Made by a program: the position numbers and the translations under genes. 64,000 nucleotides of DNA from Clavibacter phaseoli (lineage in GTDB: Bacteria > Actinomycetota > Actinomycetes > Actinomycetales > Microbacteriaceae), in assembly GCF_021922925.1 (NCBI RefSeq), contig NZ_CP040786.1, positions 1,178,001 through 1,242,000 of the forward strand, given 5' to 3'. The notes beneath the pieces are model-generated. The model made no database searches and was not told the DNA's origin. It was given only the letters and a program-made list of their open reading frames with translations. The first letter of the stretch is position 1; every line of letters starts with the position of its first letter. This document shows, one piece after another, positions 52,031-60,850 of this stretch.

Positions 52031-54567
52031 GAGAGGGTGCCCACGCGGGTCACGCGCACGACGGCCTCGCCGACCTCGTTCGACGCGTCGAGGTCGACGG
52101 TCGCCTCGATTCCCCAGTCGTGGTCGCCCTCGGGATCGTGCAGCGCCTGCCGCACGGTCCACGCGGTCGGCCCCTCCTCGATCGTCACGAGCGCCTGGCT
52201 GCGGGCGTCGCCGTCGGTGAGGATCCGGTCGTACTCGCCGAAGTAGCCGTCGAGCGCGTCGCCCCAGGCGTCGGCGTCGAACCCGGCGGCGGCGTCGAGC
52301 TCGCCGAGGGCCTGCAGGTCCTCGCGGGCCGCGAGCTGCACGCGGCGGAACAGCTCGTTGCGCACGAGGATCCGGAACGCGCGCGTGTTCGACGTGAGCA
52401 GCTTGGGCGCCGGCGGCAGCACGGGAGCGTCGCCGGGAGCCGCCGTCGGGTGCGACAGCTCCTCCCACTCGTCGAGGAGGCTCGAGTCGACCTGGCGCAC
52501 GAGCTCGCCGAGCCACTCGATCACGTCGAGCAGCTCCTCGGTCTTGGCCTCGTCGGGGATGGTCTGGCGCAGCGCCCGGAACGCGTCGGAGAGGTAGCGG
52601 AGCACGAGTCCCTCGGAGCGCATGAGGCCGTAGAAGGAGATCAGCTCGCTGAAGGACATCGCCCGCTCGTACATGTCGCGGACGACCGACTTCGGGCTGA
52701 GCGCGAAGTCGCCGATCCACGGCTGGCTCGCGCTGTAGGTCGCGAACGACTGGTCGAGCAGCTCCTCGAGCGGCTTCGGGTGGGTGACGGCCTCGAGCAG
52801 CTCCATGCGCTGGTCGTACTCGATTCCCTCCGCCTTCATGGCCTGCACGGCCTCGCCGCGGGCCTTGAACTGCTGCTGGGAGAGGATCGGCCGCGGGTCG
52901 TCGAGGGTCGCCTCGACCACGCTCACCATGTCGAGCGCGTACGTCGGCGACTCCCGGTCGAGGATCTCGAACACGGCCACGGCGAACGGCGACAGCGGCT
53001 GGTTGAGCGCGAAGTCGGCCTGCAGGTCGACCGTCAGCGTGATCCGCGTGGGCCCGCCGTCGGGGTCGTCCACCTGCTCGACGATGCCCGCCGTCCGCAG
53101 GGTGCGGTAGATGGCGAGGGCGCGGCGGGCGAGCGCGAGCTGACGGGTGCGCGGCTCGTGGTTGTCCTCGACGAGCGCGCGCATGTTCCCGAACACGTCG
53201 CCGCCGCGCGCGATGACGTTGAGCATCATCGCGTGGCTCACCTGCATGCTCGACGTCAGCCGCTCGGGCTCCGCGTCGATGAGCTTGCGGAAGCTCGGCT
53301 CGCCCCACGAGACGAAGCCCTCGGGCGCCTTCTTGCGCACGAGCTTCCGCCGCTTCTTCACGTCGTCGCCCGCGCGCTCGAGCATCTTGATGTTCTCGGT
53401 CTCGTGCTCGGGCGCCTGCGCGACCACGGTCCCGGCGGTGTCGTACCCGGCGCGGCCGGCGCGCCCCGCGATCTGGTGGAACTCGCGCGCGTTGAGCTGG
53501 CGCATCCGGGTGCCGTCGTACTTGGTGAGGCCCGTGAAGAGCACGGTGCGGATGGGGACGTTGATGCCGACGCCGAGCGTGTCGGTGCCGCAGATCACCC
53601 GGAGGAGCCCCTGCTGCGCGAGCTGCTCGACGAGGCGCCGGTACTTCGGCAGCATGCCCGCATGGTGCACGCCGATCCCCGCGCGCACGAGCCGCGACAG
53701 CGTCTTGCCGAACGCGGTGCTGAAGCGGAAGCCGCCGATGATCTCCGCGATCTCGTCCCGCTGCTCGCGCGTCACGATCTTGATGCTCGAGAGCGCCTGC
53801 GCCCGCTCGAGGGCCGCGGCCTGCGCGAAGTGCACGATGTAGACGGGCGCCTGCTTCGTGTCGAGCAGCTCCTCGACGGTCTCCTGCACCGGCGTCACCG
53901 CGTAGTGGAAGAAGAGCGGCACCGGGCGCTCGATGCCCGTGATGCGCGCCGTCGGCCGGCCGGTGCGGCGGGTGAGGTCGTCCGCGAGGTCCGTCACGTC
54001 GCCGAGGGTCGCCGACATGAGCACGAACTGCGCGTGCGGCAGGAGCAGGAGCGGCACCTGCCAGGCCCAGCCGCGCTGCGGATCCGCGTAGAAGTGGAAC
54101 TCGTCCATCACGACCTGGTCGACGGGCGTGTCCGCGCCGCCGCGGAGCGACCGGTTGGCGAGGATCTCGGCGGTGCAGCAGATGATCGGCGCGTCCGGGT
54201 TCACCGAGGAGTCGCCCGTGACCATCCCCACCTGCGCGGCGCCGAACAGCTCGACGAGCGCGAAGAACTTCTCGGACACGAGGGCCTTGATCGGCGCGGT
54301 GTAGTACGAGCGGCGTCCGCGGGCGAGGGCCGCGAAGTGCGCCGCGACGGCGACGAGCGACTTCCCCGTGCCGGTCGGCGTCGAGAGGATGAGGTTCGCG
54401 CCCGACGCGATCTCCAGCGCCGCCTCGTCCTGCGCCGGGTACAGCTCGATCCCCCGCCCGATCGCCCACTCGGCGAAGGCGTCGTAGATGGCCTCGTCGG
54501 TCGCCCCGTCCACGGCCAGGCGGGCCGCCTCCTCGGTGAGCGTGGGGGCGAGCGCGGTGTCCGACAT
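52027..54567 (-). CDS. DEAD/DEAH-box helicase with C-terminal DUF3516
   Basis: A superfamily 2 helicase of 846 residues. Walker A TPTGTGKS is at 63-70, motif II DEFH at 155-158, SATLGD is motif III and HQIAGRAGRAG is motif VI. The remainder matches the DUF3516 domain of actinobacterial helicases related to Mtr4/Ski2. The substrate (RNA or DNA) is not known. The ATG lies 87 bases from the divergent small membrane protein gene. The frame runs on upstream, but the chosen ATG fits family starts. Confidence 0.92.
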   Translation of the reverse strand: MSDTALAPTLTEEAARLAVDGATDEAIYDAFAEWAIGRGIELYPAQDEAALEIASGANLILSTPTGTGKSLVAVAAHFAALARGRRSYYTAPIKALVSEKFFALVELFGAAQVGMVTGDSSVNPDAPIICCTAEILANRSLRGGADTPVDQVVMDEFHFYADPQRGWAWQVPLLLLPHAQFVLMSATLGDVTDLADDLTRRTGRPTARITGIERPVPLFFHYAVTPVQETVEELLDTKQAPVYIVHFAQAAALERAQALSSIKIVTREQRDEIAEIIGGFRFSTAFGKTLSRLVRAGIGVHHAGMLPKYRRLVEQLAQQGLLRVICGTDTLGVGINVPIRTVLFTGLTKYDGTRMRQLNAREFHQIAGRAGRAGYDTAGTVVAQAPEHETENIKMLERAGDDVKKRRKLVRKKAPEGFVSWGEPSFRKLIDAEPERLTSSMQVSHAMMLNVIARGGDVFGNMRALVEDNHEPRTRQLALARRALAIYRTLRTAGIVEQVDDPDGGPTRITLTVDLQADFALNQPLSPFAVAVFEILDRESPTYALDMVSVVEATLDDPRPILSQQQFKARGEAVQAMKAEGIEYDQRMELLEAVTHPKPLEELLDQSFATYSASQPWIGDFALSPKSVVRDMYERAMSFSELISFYGLMRSEGLVLRYLSDAFRALRQTIPDEAKTEELLDVIEWLGELVRQVDSSLLDEWEELSHPTAAPGDAPVLPPAPKLLTSNTRAFRILVRNELFRRVQLAAREDLQALGELDAAAGFDADAWGDALDGYFGEYDRILTDGDARSQALVTIEEGPTAWTVRQALHDPEGDHDWGIEATVDLDASNEVGEAVVRVTRVGTLS

Positions 54568-54642
54568 GATGCGTCCATCCTCCCCCACGCACCCCGCCGC
54601 CGAGTTCTCCACAGGCAGCAGGGTCCGCCGGGCGCCAGCGCG

Positions 54643-54648
54643 TACGGT
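54643..54648 (+). promoter_or_regulatory. -10 element of a probable leaderless promoter (small membrane protein)
   Basis: TACGGT, six bases, then ATG. Confidence 0.5.
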
Positions 54649-54654
54649 CGCCGG

Positions 54655-54918
54655 ATGCCGTCCCTCCCGCTCCACCCGCGTCCCGATCGCACCCCGCTCG
54701 ACCCCGCCTCGGGGCGGCCCGTCGAGGCGCACGCGGAGTCGACGCGCACGGACGGGCTGACCGCCGGGAGCCGGGCCCCGTGGTCCGTCCCGGCAGGACC
54801 CGAGGCCGAGCGGGCGCGCTGGCGCGACCGCCGCACCGGGCTCGTCGCCCTCGTCGTCGTGAGCATCGCCCTCTGGGCGGTCATCGCCGCCGCGGTCGGC
54901 TTCGCCACCACGATGTAG
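54655..54918 (+). CDS. Small single-span membrane protein
   Basis: An 87-residue protein with a Pro/Arg-rich N-terminus (1-60) and one C-terminal membrane helix (about 64-84, GLVALVVVSIALWAVIAAAV). It is a possible tail-anchored or small inner-membrane protein. Not recognised. The codon pattern and leaderless -10 support it as a real gene. It precedes the SDR fusion gene by 58 bases. Confidence 0.6.
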   Translation: MPSLPLHPRPDRTPLDPASGRPVEAHAESTRTDGLTAGSRAPWSVPAGPEAERARWRDRRTGLVALVVVSIALWAVIAAAVGFATTM

Positions 54919-54965
54919 CGCGCGGCCGTCGACCTCCCGCCGCGGGCTGCGGCGACGGCGGCGGG

Positions 54966-54971
54966 TATCAT
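54966..54971 (+). promoter_or_regulatory. -10 element before the zinc-finger/SDR gene
   Basis: TATCAT, one of the best -10 matches in the window, five bases before a GTG start. Confidence 0.5.
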
Positions 54972-54976
54972 CTCCT

Positions 54977-56503
54977 GTGCCCTCCGACGCCCTGCCCGAC
55001 GACCCCGCGCGCCCCGCGGATCCCGTCACCCCCTCGCCCTCCGCCGCCGTGCCCGGATCGGCCATCGACCCGGACGACCTCGCCACCGCGCTCCGCGTGC
55101 TCGGCTCGCTCGCCGACATCGACGAGGAGCACCCCGACTTCGTCGCCGTCCGCCGCGCCACCGCCTCCATGTTCAAGCAGGTGAAGAAGGCCCGGCGGCT
55201 CGAGAAGCGCGAGGCCGTCGCCAGCGCCGACCGCGCCGTCGTCGCGGCCACCGCCACGGGCGCGCCCGACCGCATCGACGACGAGACCCGCGGGATCCCG
55301 CTGGCCATCACGACCGCGAAGCCCACCGCCGGCACGCTCCTCCGCTCGCGCCCCTGCTACATCTGCAAGCAGCACTACACGCAGGTCGACGCGTTCTACC
55401 ACCAGCTCTGCCCCGACTGCGCGCTCCTCAACCACGCGAAGCGCGAGGCCCGCACCGACCTCACGGGCATGCGGGCCCTCCTCACGGGCGGGCGCGCGAA
55501 GATCGGCATGCACATCGCGCTGCGGCTCCTCCGCGACGGCGCGCACACCACCATCACCACGCGCTTCCCGCGCGACGCGGTGCGCCGCTTCGCCGGGCTG
55601 CCGGACGCGCACGAGTGGGTGCACCGCCTCCGCATCGTGGGCCTCGACCTCCGCGACCCGGCGCAGGTCATCGGGCTCACGGACGCGGTGGCCGCCGCGG
55701 GTCCGCTCGACATCCTCATCAACAACGCCGCCCAGACCGTGCGCCGCTCCCCCGGCTCGTACGCGCCGCTGTCGGAGGCCGAGGCCGCGCCGCTGCCCGA
55801 CGGCGACCTGCCGGAGCTCCTGACCTTCGGCCACACGGCCGACGCCCACCCGGCGGCCCTCGCCGCGTCCGTCGCGGCGCACCCGATCCTCTCGACCGCG
55901 ACCGGGATCACGGCCGCCGAGGTCACCGAGCTCGCGATGACGGCGGGCTCCTCCTCGCTCGCGCGGCTCGCCGCCGGCACCGCGATCGACGCGGGCGGCC
56001 TCGTGCCCGACCTGCACGACGCGAACAGCTGGACCCAGGTGGTGCACGAGGTGGATCCGCTCGAGATGCTCGAGGTGCAGCTCGCCAACGTCACGGCGCC
56101 GTTCCTGCTCGTCAGCCGGCTGCGCCCCGCGATGGCCGCGTCCGCCGCGCGGCGCAAGTACGTCGTCAACGTCAGCGCCATGGAGGGCCAGTTCGCCCGG
56201 GCCTACAAGGGCCCGGGCCACCCGCACACGAACATGGCGAAGGCCGCGCTCAACATGATGACCCGCACGTCGGCGCGCGAGATGCGCGAGACCGACGGCA
56301 TCCTCATGACGAGCGTCGACACCGGCTGGATCACCGACGAGCGCCCGCACCCCACCAAGGTGCGGCTCGCGGAGGAGGGCTTCCACGCCCCGCTCGACCT
56401 CGTCGACGGCGCGGCGCGCGTCTACGACCCCATCGTCATGGGCCAGGCCGGCGAGGACATCTCGGGCGTCTTCCTCAAGGACTACCGCGTCGCCGAGTGG
56501 TGA
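54977..56503 (+). CDS. Zinc-finger/short-chain dehydrogenase fusion without catalytic tyrosine
   Basis: A 508-residue protein. Residues 30-120 are a helical, charged region; C127/C130 and C145/C148 form two CxxC pairs (CYIC and CPDC) of a likely zinc ribbon; an SDR domain follows (TGGRAKIG at 170-177, NN at 249-250, Ser at 400 in NVSAMEG). At the YxxxK position the sequence is HTNMAKAAL, so T418 replaces the catalytic Tyr while K422 remains. There is also a long insert (about 260-365). It may be a binding protein rather than an active reductase. A TATCAT -10 precedes the GTG. Confidence 0.82.
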   Translation: MPSDALPDDPARPADPVTPSPSAAVPGSAIDPDDLATALRVLGSLADIDEEHPDFVAVRRATASMFKQVKKARRLEKREAVASADRAVVAATATGAPDRIDDETRGIPLAITTAKPTAGTLLRSRPCYICKQHYTQVDAFYHQLCPDCALLNHAKREARTDLTGMRALLTGGRAKIGMHIALRLLRDGAHTTITTRFPRDAVRRFAGLPDAHEWVHRLRIVGLDLRDPAQVIGLTDAVAAAGPLDILINNAAQTVRRSPGSYAPLSEAEAAPLPDGDLPELLTFGHTADAHPAALAASVAAHPILSTATGITAAEVTELAMTAGSSSLARLAAGTAIDAGGLVPDLHDANSWTQVVHEVDPLEMLEVQLANVTAPFLLVSRLRPAMAASAARRKYVVNVSAMEGQFARAYKGPGHPHTNMAKAALNMMTRTSAREMRETDGILMTSVDTGWITDERPHPTKVRLAEEGFHAPLDLVDGAARVYDPIVMGQAGEDISGVFLKDYRVAEW

Positions 56504-56526
56504 CGCCGCCCGACGCCTGACACGCC

Positions 56527-56564
56527 GAGAGGCCCGGACCCGCATCGCGGTGTCCGGGCCTCTC
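56527..56564. terminator. Bidirectional terminator
   Basis: A perfect 13-base-pair stem (GAGAGGCCCGGAC) with a 12-base loop between the convergent SDR and ptsH genes. The GAGAGGCCCGG part also forms the terminator at 20827. Confidence 0.75.
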
Positions 56565-56576
56565 GTCGTGTCGGGG

Positions 56577-56849
56577 CTACTCGACGGCGTCGAGGTCGCT
56601 CTCGAGCAGCGCGGCCAGCTCGTCGAGCGCGGCGTCCGCGCCGTCGCCCTCGGCCGTGAGCACGACCTGGTCGCCGTTGGCGGCGCCGAGGCTCATGAGC
56701 GACAGGATGCTCGTCGCGTCGAGCGGGGTGCCGCCCGGCTTGCTGATCTTCACGGGCACGCCCGTGCGGCGCACGGCCTCGATGAAGAGGGATGCGGGTC
56801 GGGCGTGCAGGCCCACGCGGCTGCCGATGGTGGCGGTGCGCTCGGTCAT
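56577..56849 (-). CDS. ptsH: Phosphocarrier protein HPr
   Basis: Carries phosphate from EI to the sugar-specific PTS components. The 90-residue product has the phosphorylated H15 (GLHARPAS) and S47 (DATSILSLM) at the site of HPr kinase action in Firmicutes. An AAGGAGAA site precedes the ATG. It is the last gene of the fructose operon. EI (ptsI) is not in the window. Confidence 0.95.
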   Translation of the reverse strand: MTERTATIGSRVGLHARPASLFIEAVRRTGVPVKISKPGGTPLDATSILSLMSLGAANGDQVVLTAEGDGADAALDELAALLESDLDAVE

Positions 56850-56903
56850 GGACGTTCTCCTTCTAGTGGGGGGATGGGTCGGGCGGGATCGGGCTACGAC
56901 AGA

Positions 56904-58937
56904 TCAGGCCGCGACGGGGACGCCCTGGTCGACGGGCGCGACGGCGGCGGCCTCGGGGCGCTTCGTCGTGAAGCGCTTGAGCAGCACGACGAGGAACGCC
57001 GTCACGACCGTGCCGACGGCGACGGAGGCGAGGAACCCGAGGAACGTGCCGTTCATGGCGAAGAGCACGAACACGCCGCCATGGGGCGCCTGGGAGACGA
57101 CCTGCAGGCCCATGATCATGGCGCCCGTGACGCCGCCGCCGACGATGCTGGCGGGGATCACGCGCAGCGGGTCGACCGCGGCGAACGGGATGGCGCCCTC
57201 GGAGATGAACGCGGCGCCGAGCAGCCACGCGGCCTTGCCGTTCTCGCGCTCCGCCGGGCTGAACAGGCGGCGGTCGATGACGGTGGAGGCGAGCGCGAGG
57301 GCGAGCGGTGGCACCATGCCGGCGGCCATGACCGCGGCCATGATCTCCCACGGCGTCTGGTCGGTGATGGATCCGGCGCCGAGTCCGGCGACCGCGAACG
57401 AGTAGGCGACCTTGTTGATGGGACCGCCGAGGTCGATGCACATCATGACGCCGAGGATGACGCCGAGCAGGATCGCGGACGCGCCGGTGAGGCCGGACAG
57501 GAAGTCGTTGAGGCCGCGCGTGAGCGCCGCGATGGGTCCGCCGAGCACCATGATCATGAGGCCCGAGGCGACGATCGAGGCGAGCAGCGGGATGATCACG
57601 ACGGGCATGAGGCCCCGCAGCCAGCGCGGCACGTCGATGCGGCCGATCGCGTAGGCGATGCCGCCCGCGAGCAGGCCTCCCACCAGGCCGCCGAGGAAGC
57701 CGGCGCCCATGATGACGGAGATGGATCCCGCGACGAATCCGGGCGCGATGCCCGGCCGGTCGGCGATGGCGTAGGCGATGTAGCCGGCCAGCGCGGGCAC
57801 GAGGAACGCCATCGACGCGTTGCCGATCACGAACGCGACGGCGCCGAGGTACTGGCCGAGGCCGCCCGCGGGCAGGTTCGCGAGCGAGTTCTGCAGCACC
57901 ACGTCGGACGCCGTCTCGGTGATCCGGTATCCGCCGAGGAGGAAGCCGAGCGCGATGAGGAGACCGCCGCCCGCGACGAACGGGATCATGTAGCTGACGC
58001 CCGTGAGCAGCCAGCGCTTGAGGCGCGCGCCCACCGACTGCGACGCCTGCGGGGAGGCCTGCTCGGATCCGGCCGAGGACGACGCGCCGCCCGGCACGCG
58101 CGGGGCGGAGGGGTCCTTCGCGGCCGCGACGGCCTCGGCGACCATCTGGTCGGGCTGGTCGATGCCGCGCTTGACGGGCGACTGGATGACCGGCTTGCCG
58201 GCGAAGCGCGCGCGGTCGCGCACGTCCACGTCGACCGCGAAGATGACGGCCGTGGCCCGCGCGATGATCGCGGGGTCCACGGGCGTGACCGAGGAGGATC
58301 CCTGGGTCTCGACGTGCAGCTCGACGCCCGCGCGCTGGGCCGCGGCGACGAGCGAGTCGGCCGCCATGTAGGTGTGCGCGATGCCGGTGGGGCACGCGGT
58401 GACGGCGATGAGGACGGGCGCGTCGGCGGGAGCGGACGCCGTCGCCGCGGGGGCGGCGGCCGGGGCCCCCGTCGAGGAGGCGGGCTCGTCCACGAGCGCG
58501 CCCTCCACGAGCGAGACGACCTGGTCCTCGTCGGTCGCCGTGCGCAGCGCCTCGACGAACTCCGGCTTGATGAGCGACCGGGCGAGCCGCGACAGCAGCA
58601 CGAGGTGCTCCTGGTCGGCGCCGTCGGGCGCGGCGATGAAGAACACGAGGTCGGCGGGGCCGTCCGGCGCGCCGAAGTCGACGGCGGGCTCCGGCCGCGC
58701 CATGACGAGCGTGGCCTCGGTGACCGCGGCGGAGCGGCAGTGCGGGATGGCGAGGCCGCCGCCCATGCCGGTGTCGGTCTTCGACTCGCGCTCCCACGCG
58801 TCGGCGAAGAGGGCGTCGGCGTCGGTGGCGCGGCCCTCGGCGACGACGCGCTCGGCCAGCGTGCGGACGGCGTGCTCGCGGTCGGCGCCGAGGTCGGCGT
58901 CGAGGAGCACGAGGCGGTTCGTGATGAGCGATGGCAT
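56904..58937 (-). CDS. fruA: Fructose-specific PTS EIIABC
   Basis: Imports fructose as fructose 1-phosphate. The 677-residue product has the EIIA domain with phosphorylated H66 (LAIPHCRSA), the EIIB domain with C182 (AVTACPTGIAHTYM), an Ala/Ser-rich linker (about 285-315), and a membrane EIIC domain (about 320-660). A GGAGAA site precedes the ATG. It stands between fruK and ptsH. The domain order A-B-C is the common actinobacterial arrangement. Confidence 0.95.
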   Translation of the reverse strand: MPSLITNRLVLLDADLGADREHAVRTLAERVVAEGRATDADALFADAWERESKTDTGMGGGLAIPHCRSAAVTEATLVMARPEPAVDFGAPDGPADLVFFIAAPDGADQEHLVLLSRLARSLIKPEFVEALRTATDEDQVVSLVEGALVDEPASSTGAPAAAPAATASAPADAPVLIAVTACPTGIAHTYMAADSLVAAAQRAGVELHVETQGSSSVTPVDPAIIARATAVIFAVDVDVRDRARFAGKPVIQSPVKRGIDQPDQMVAEAVAAAKDPSAPRVPGGASSSAGSEQASPQASQSVGARLKRWLLTGVSYMIPFVAGGGLLIALGFLLGGYRITETASDVVLQNSLANLPAGGLGQYLGAVAFVIGNASMAFLVPALAGYIAYAIADRPGIAPGFVAGSISVIMGAGFLGGLVGGLLAGGIAYAIGRIDVPRWLRGLMPVVIIPLLASIVASGLMIMVLGGPIAALTRGLNDFLSGLTGASAILLGVILGVMMCIDLGGPINKVAYSFAVAGLGAGSITDQTPWEIMAAVMAAGMVPPLALALASTVIDRRLFSPAERENGKAAWLLGAAFISEGAIPFAAVDPLRVIPASIVGGGVTGAMIMGLQVVSQAPHGGVFVLFAMNGTFLGFLASVAVGTVVTAFLVVLLKRFTTKRPEAAAVAPVDQGVPVAA

Positions 58938-58959
58938 GTTCTTCTCCAGGTGGGACGGG

Positions 58960-59931
58960 TCAGCGATCGGCGGCGATCGGGAGGAGCGGCCGGACGGTGA
59001 CGCTGTCCGGCCGGGTCTGGTCGGGGGACGGCATGGTGCTGCCGGGCAGGGACGCGGCGGCGGATCCGTGGGCGACGGCCTGCGCCAGCCGCCCCTCGGG
59101 TCCGGCTCCGCGGTGGTCGGCGAGCAGGTAGCCCGCGAGCGACGAGTCGCCCGCGCCCACGGTGCTCACCGGCACGATCGGGGGCATGGTGGCGAGCCAC
59201 CCGCCCTCGGCCGTGGTGAGGACGGCCCCCCGAGCGCCGAGGGTCGCGAGGACCGCCCGGCAGCCGCGGGAGACGAGGGAGCGGGATGCGTCGTGGGCCA
59301 GCCGGGGGTCGGCCTCGAGCGCATCCGGGTCGGGGAGGCCGACGAGCTCCGCGAGCTCCTCGGCGTTGGGCTTGACGAGGTCGACGACCGCGCCGGACGC
59401 GACGAGCGCGGCCATGGGCGCGCCCGACGAGTCGACGGCGATCCGCGGCGCGGCGTCGCCGAGCTCGGCGCGCACGGCCTGCACCACGCGGGCGTGGAAG
59501 TCGTCGTCGAGGCCGGGCGGCAGGGATCCCGCCAGGACGAGCCAGCTCGCCCGACGCGCGTGGCGGATCACGAGCGCGACGAGCGCGTCCGCCTCCGTGG
59601 GCGACAGCGCGGGGCCGGGCTCGTTGACCTTGGTGGTCGTGCCGTCCGGCTCGGTGAGCGTGACGTTCTGGCGCACGCGGCCGGAGATGTCGAGCTGGTC
59701 GAGCGGGATCCGCTCGGCGGCCAGCGCCACCAGCATCGGGTCGTCGAGGCGGCCGGGCAGCAGCGCGACCGTGTCGAGGCCGGAGGCGATCAGCGCGCGC
59801 GAGACGTTGACGCCCTTGCCGCCCGGCTGCTCGGCGACGCCGCGGGCCCGCTGGACGGCGCCGCGCGCGAGGGCCCCGGCGAGGTCGATGGTGCGGTCGA
59901 GGCTCGGGTTGGCGGTGAGGGTCAGGATCAC
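58960..59931 (-). CDS. fruK: 1-phosphofructokinase
   Basis: Phosphorylates fructose 1-phosphate to fructose 1,6-bisphosphate. The 323-residue PfkB-family kinase has the GGKGVNVSRAL motif (38-48) and the catalytic GAGD motif (259-262, D262). The GTG start overlaps the regulator stop by four bases (GTGA), so regulator and kinase are coupled. Sequence conservation is high and the operon context supports the fructose assignment. Confidence 0.93.
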   Translation of the reverse strand: MILTLTANPSLDRTIDLAGALARGAVQRARGVAEQPGGKGVNVSRALIASGLDTVALLPGRLDDPMLVALAAERIPLDQLDISGRVRQNVTLTEPDGTTTKVNEPGPALSPTEADALVALVIRHARRASWLVLAGSLPPGLDDDFHARVVQAVRAELGDAAPRIAVDSSGAPMAALVASGAVVDLVKPNAEELAELVGLPDPDALEADPRLAHDASRSLVSRGCRAVLATLGARGAVLTTAEGGWLATMPPIVPVSTVGAGDSSLAGYLLADHRGAGPEGRLAQAVAHGSAAASLPGSTMPSPDQTRPDSVTVRPLLPIAADR

Positions 59932-60716
59932 GCGACCATCACCTCCACCTCGGCGGCCGCCAGCGCCGCGGCCAGCGGGCCGTCGGGCGCGGCGTCGGTC
60001 ACGAGCGCGTCGAGGTCGTCGAGGGCCGCGAAGCCGACGAGCGCCTCCTCCCCCGCCTTCGACGCGTCGACGAGCGCCACGGCGCGTCGGGATCCTCGGG
60101 TCAACGCGGTCTTCACGGCCGCCTCCTCTTCGTCGGGGGTGCTGAGGCCGAACTCCGCGTGGATCCCGTTGGCGCCGATGAAGGCGATGTCGGGTCGCAG
60201 CCGCGCGAGCTGGCCGAGGGTGGCGGGGCCGACGGCCGCGCTCGTGATGCCGCGGACGCGTCCGCCGAGCAGCTGCACCTCGACGGCGGGGTTGCGGGTG
60301 ACGGTCTGGGCGATCGACATGGAGTGCGTGACCACGACGAGCGTGCGGCCGGGCACGTCGGGCCGCCAGGCGGCGACGCGCTCCGCGACCAGTCCGGTGG
60401 TGGTGCCGGCGTCGATCGCGATGGATCCCGCGAAGCTCGCGGGCAGGAACCCCATGGCCGCGTCGGCGATGCGCGCCTTGGCCGCCGTGTTGCGGGAGCC
60501 CCGGGTGTCGAGGCTCTCCTCGGCGCGCGTCGAGCGGTCGGCCCGGACGGCCCCGCCGTGCACCCGGCGGAGGACGCCGCGGCCCTCGAGCTGGGCGAGG
60601 TCGCGGCGGACCGTCTCCGTCGTCACGTCGAAGCCGCGGGCCAGGTCGACGACCGCCACGCGGCCGGTGCGCTCGAGGAGGGCGACCACCCTGTCCTGGC
60701 GCTCTTCCGCGTACAT
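59928..60716 (-). CDS. DeoR-family transcriptional regulator of the fructose operon
   Basis: A 262-residue regulator with an N-terminal helix-turn-helix (6-57, RVAVVDLARGFDVTTETVRR) and a sugar-phosphate-sensing domain (about 75-235, DAGTTTGLVAERV). It is the first gene of deoR-fruK-fruA-ptsH and probably represses it, with fructose 1-phosphate or another sugar phosphate as inducer. The start (MYAEERQDRV) is supported by GGAG six bases upstream; the frame is open further back but reads poorly. Confidence 0.92.
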   Translation of the reverse strand: MYAEERQDRVVALLERTGRVAVVDLARGFDVTTETVRRDLAQLEGRGVLRRVHGGAVRADRSTRAEESLDTRGSRNTAAKARIADAAMGFLPASFAGSIAIDAGTTTGLVAERVAAWRPDVPGRTLVVVTHSMSIAQTVTRNPAVEVQLLGGRVRGITSAAVGPATLGQLARLRPDIAFIGANGIHAEFGLSTPDEEEAAVKTALTRGSRRAVALVDASKAGEEALVGFAALDDLDALVTDAAPDGPLAAALAAAEVEVMVA

Positions 60717-60764
60717 GGGCGGTCTCCTTCGACTCCGTGGGGCACGTGCGCCTCGCGTCCTCGC

Positions 60765-60793
60765 ACTGTAACCCGCATCCGCAGGAGAAGCAA
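60765..60793 (-). promoter_or_regulatory. Promoter of the fructose operon
   Basis: On the minus strand TTGCTT (-35) and TACAGT (-10) are 17 bases apart, the ideal spacing. The leader to the regulator start is about 40 bases. Confidence 0.7.
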
Positions 60794-60809
60794 CACGAAA
60801 CCACACGAA
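60793..60809. promoter_or_regulatory. Two ACACGAA direct repeats upstream of the fructose promoter
   Basis: ACACGAA at 60793-60799 and 60803-60809 are ten bases apart, about one helical turn, directly upstream of the -35 of the fructose operon promoter. Likely binding site of the DeoR-family regulator. Confidence 0.5.
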
Positions 60810-60850
60810 CCCACATCGACCTCGGCGGTCCGGTCACGGAGCGACGCGGA

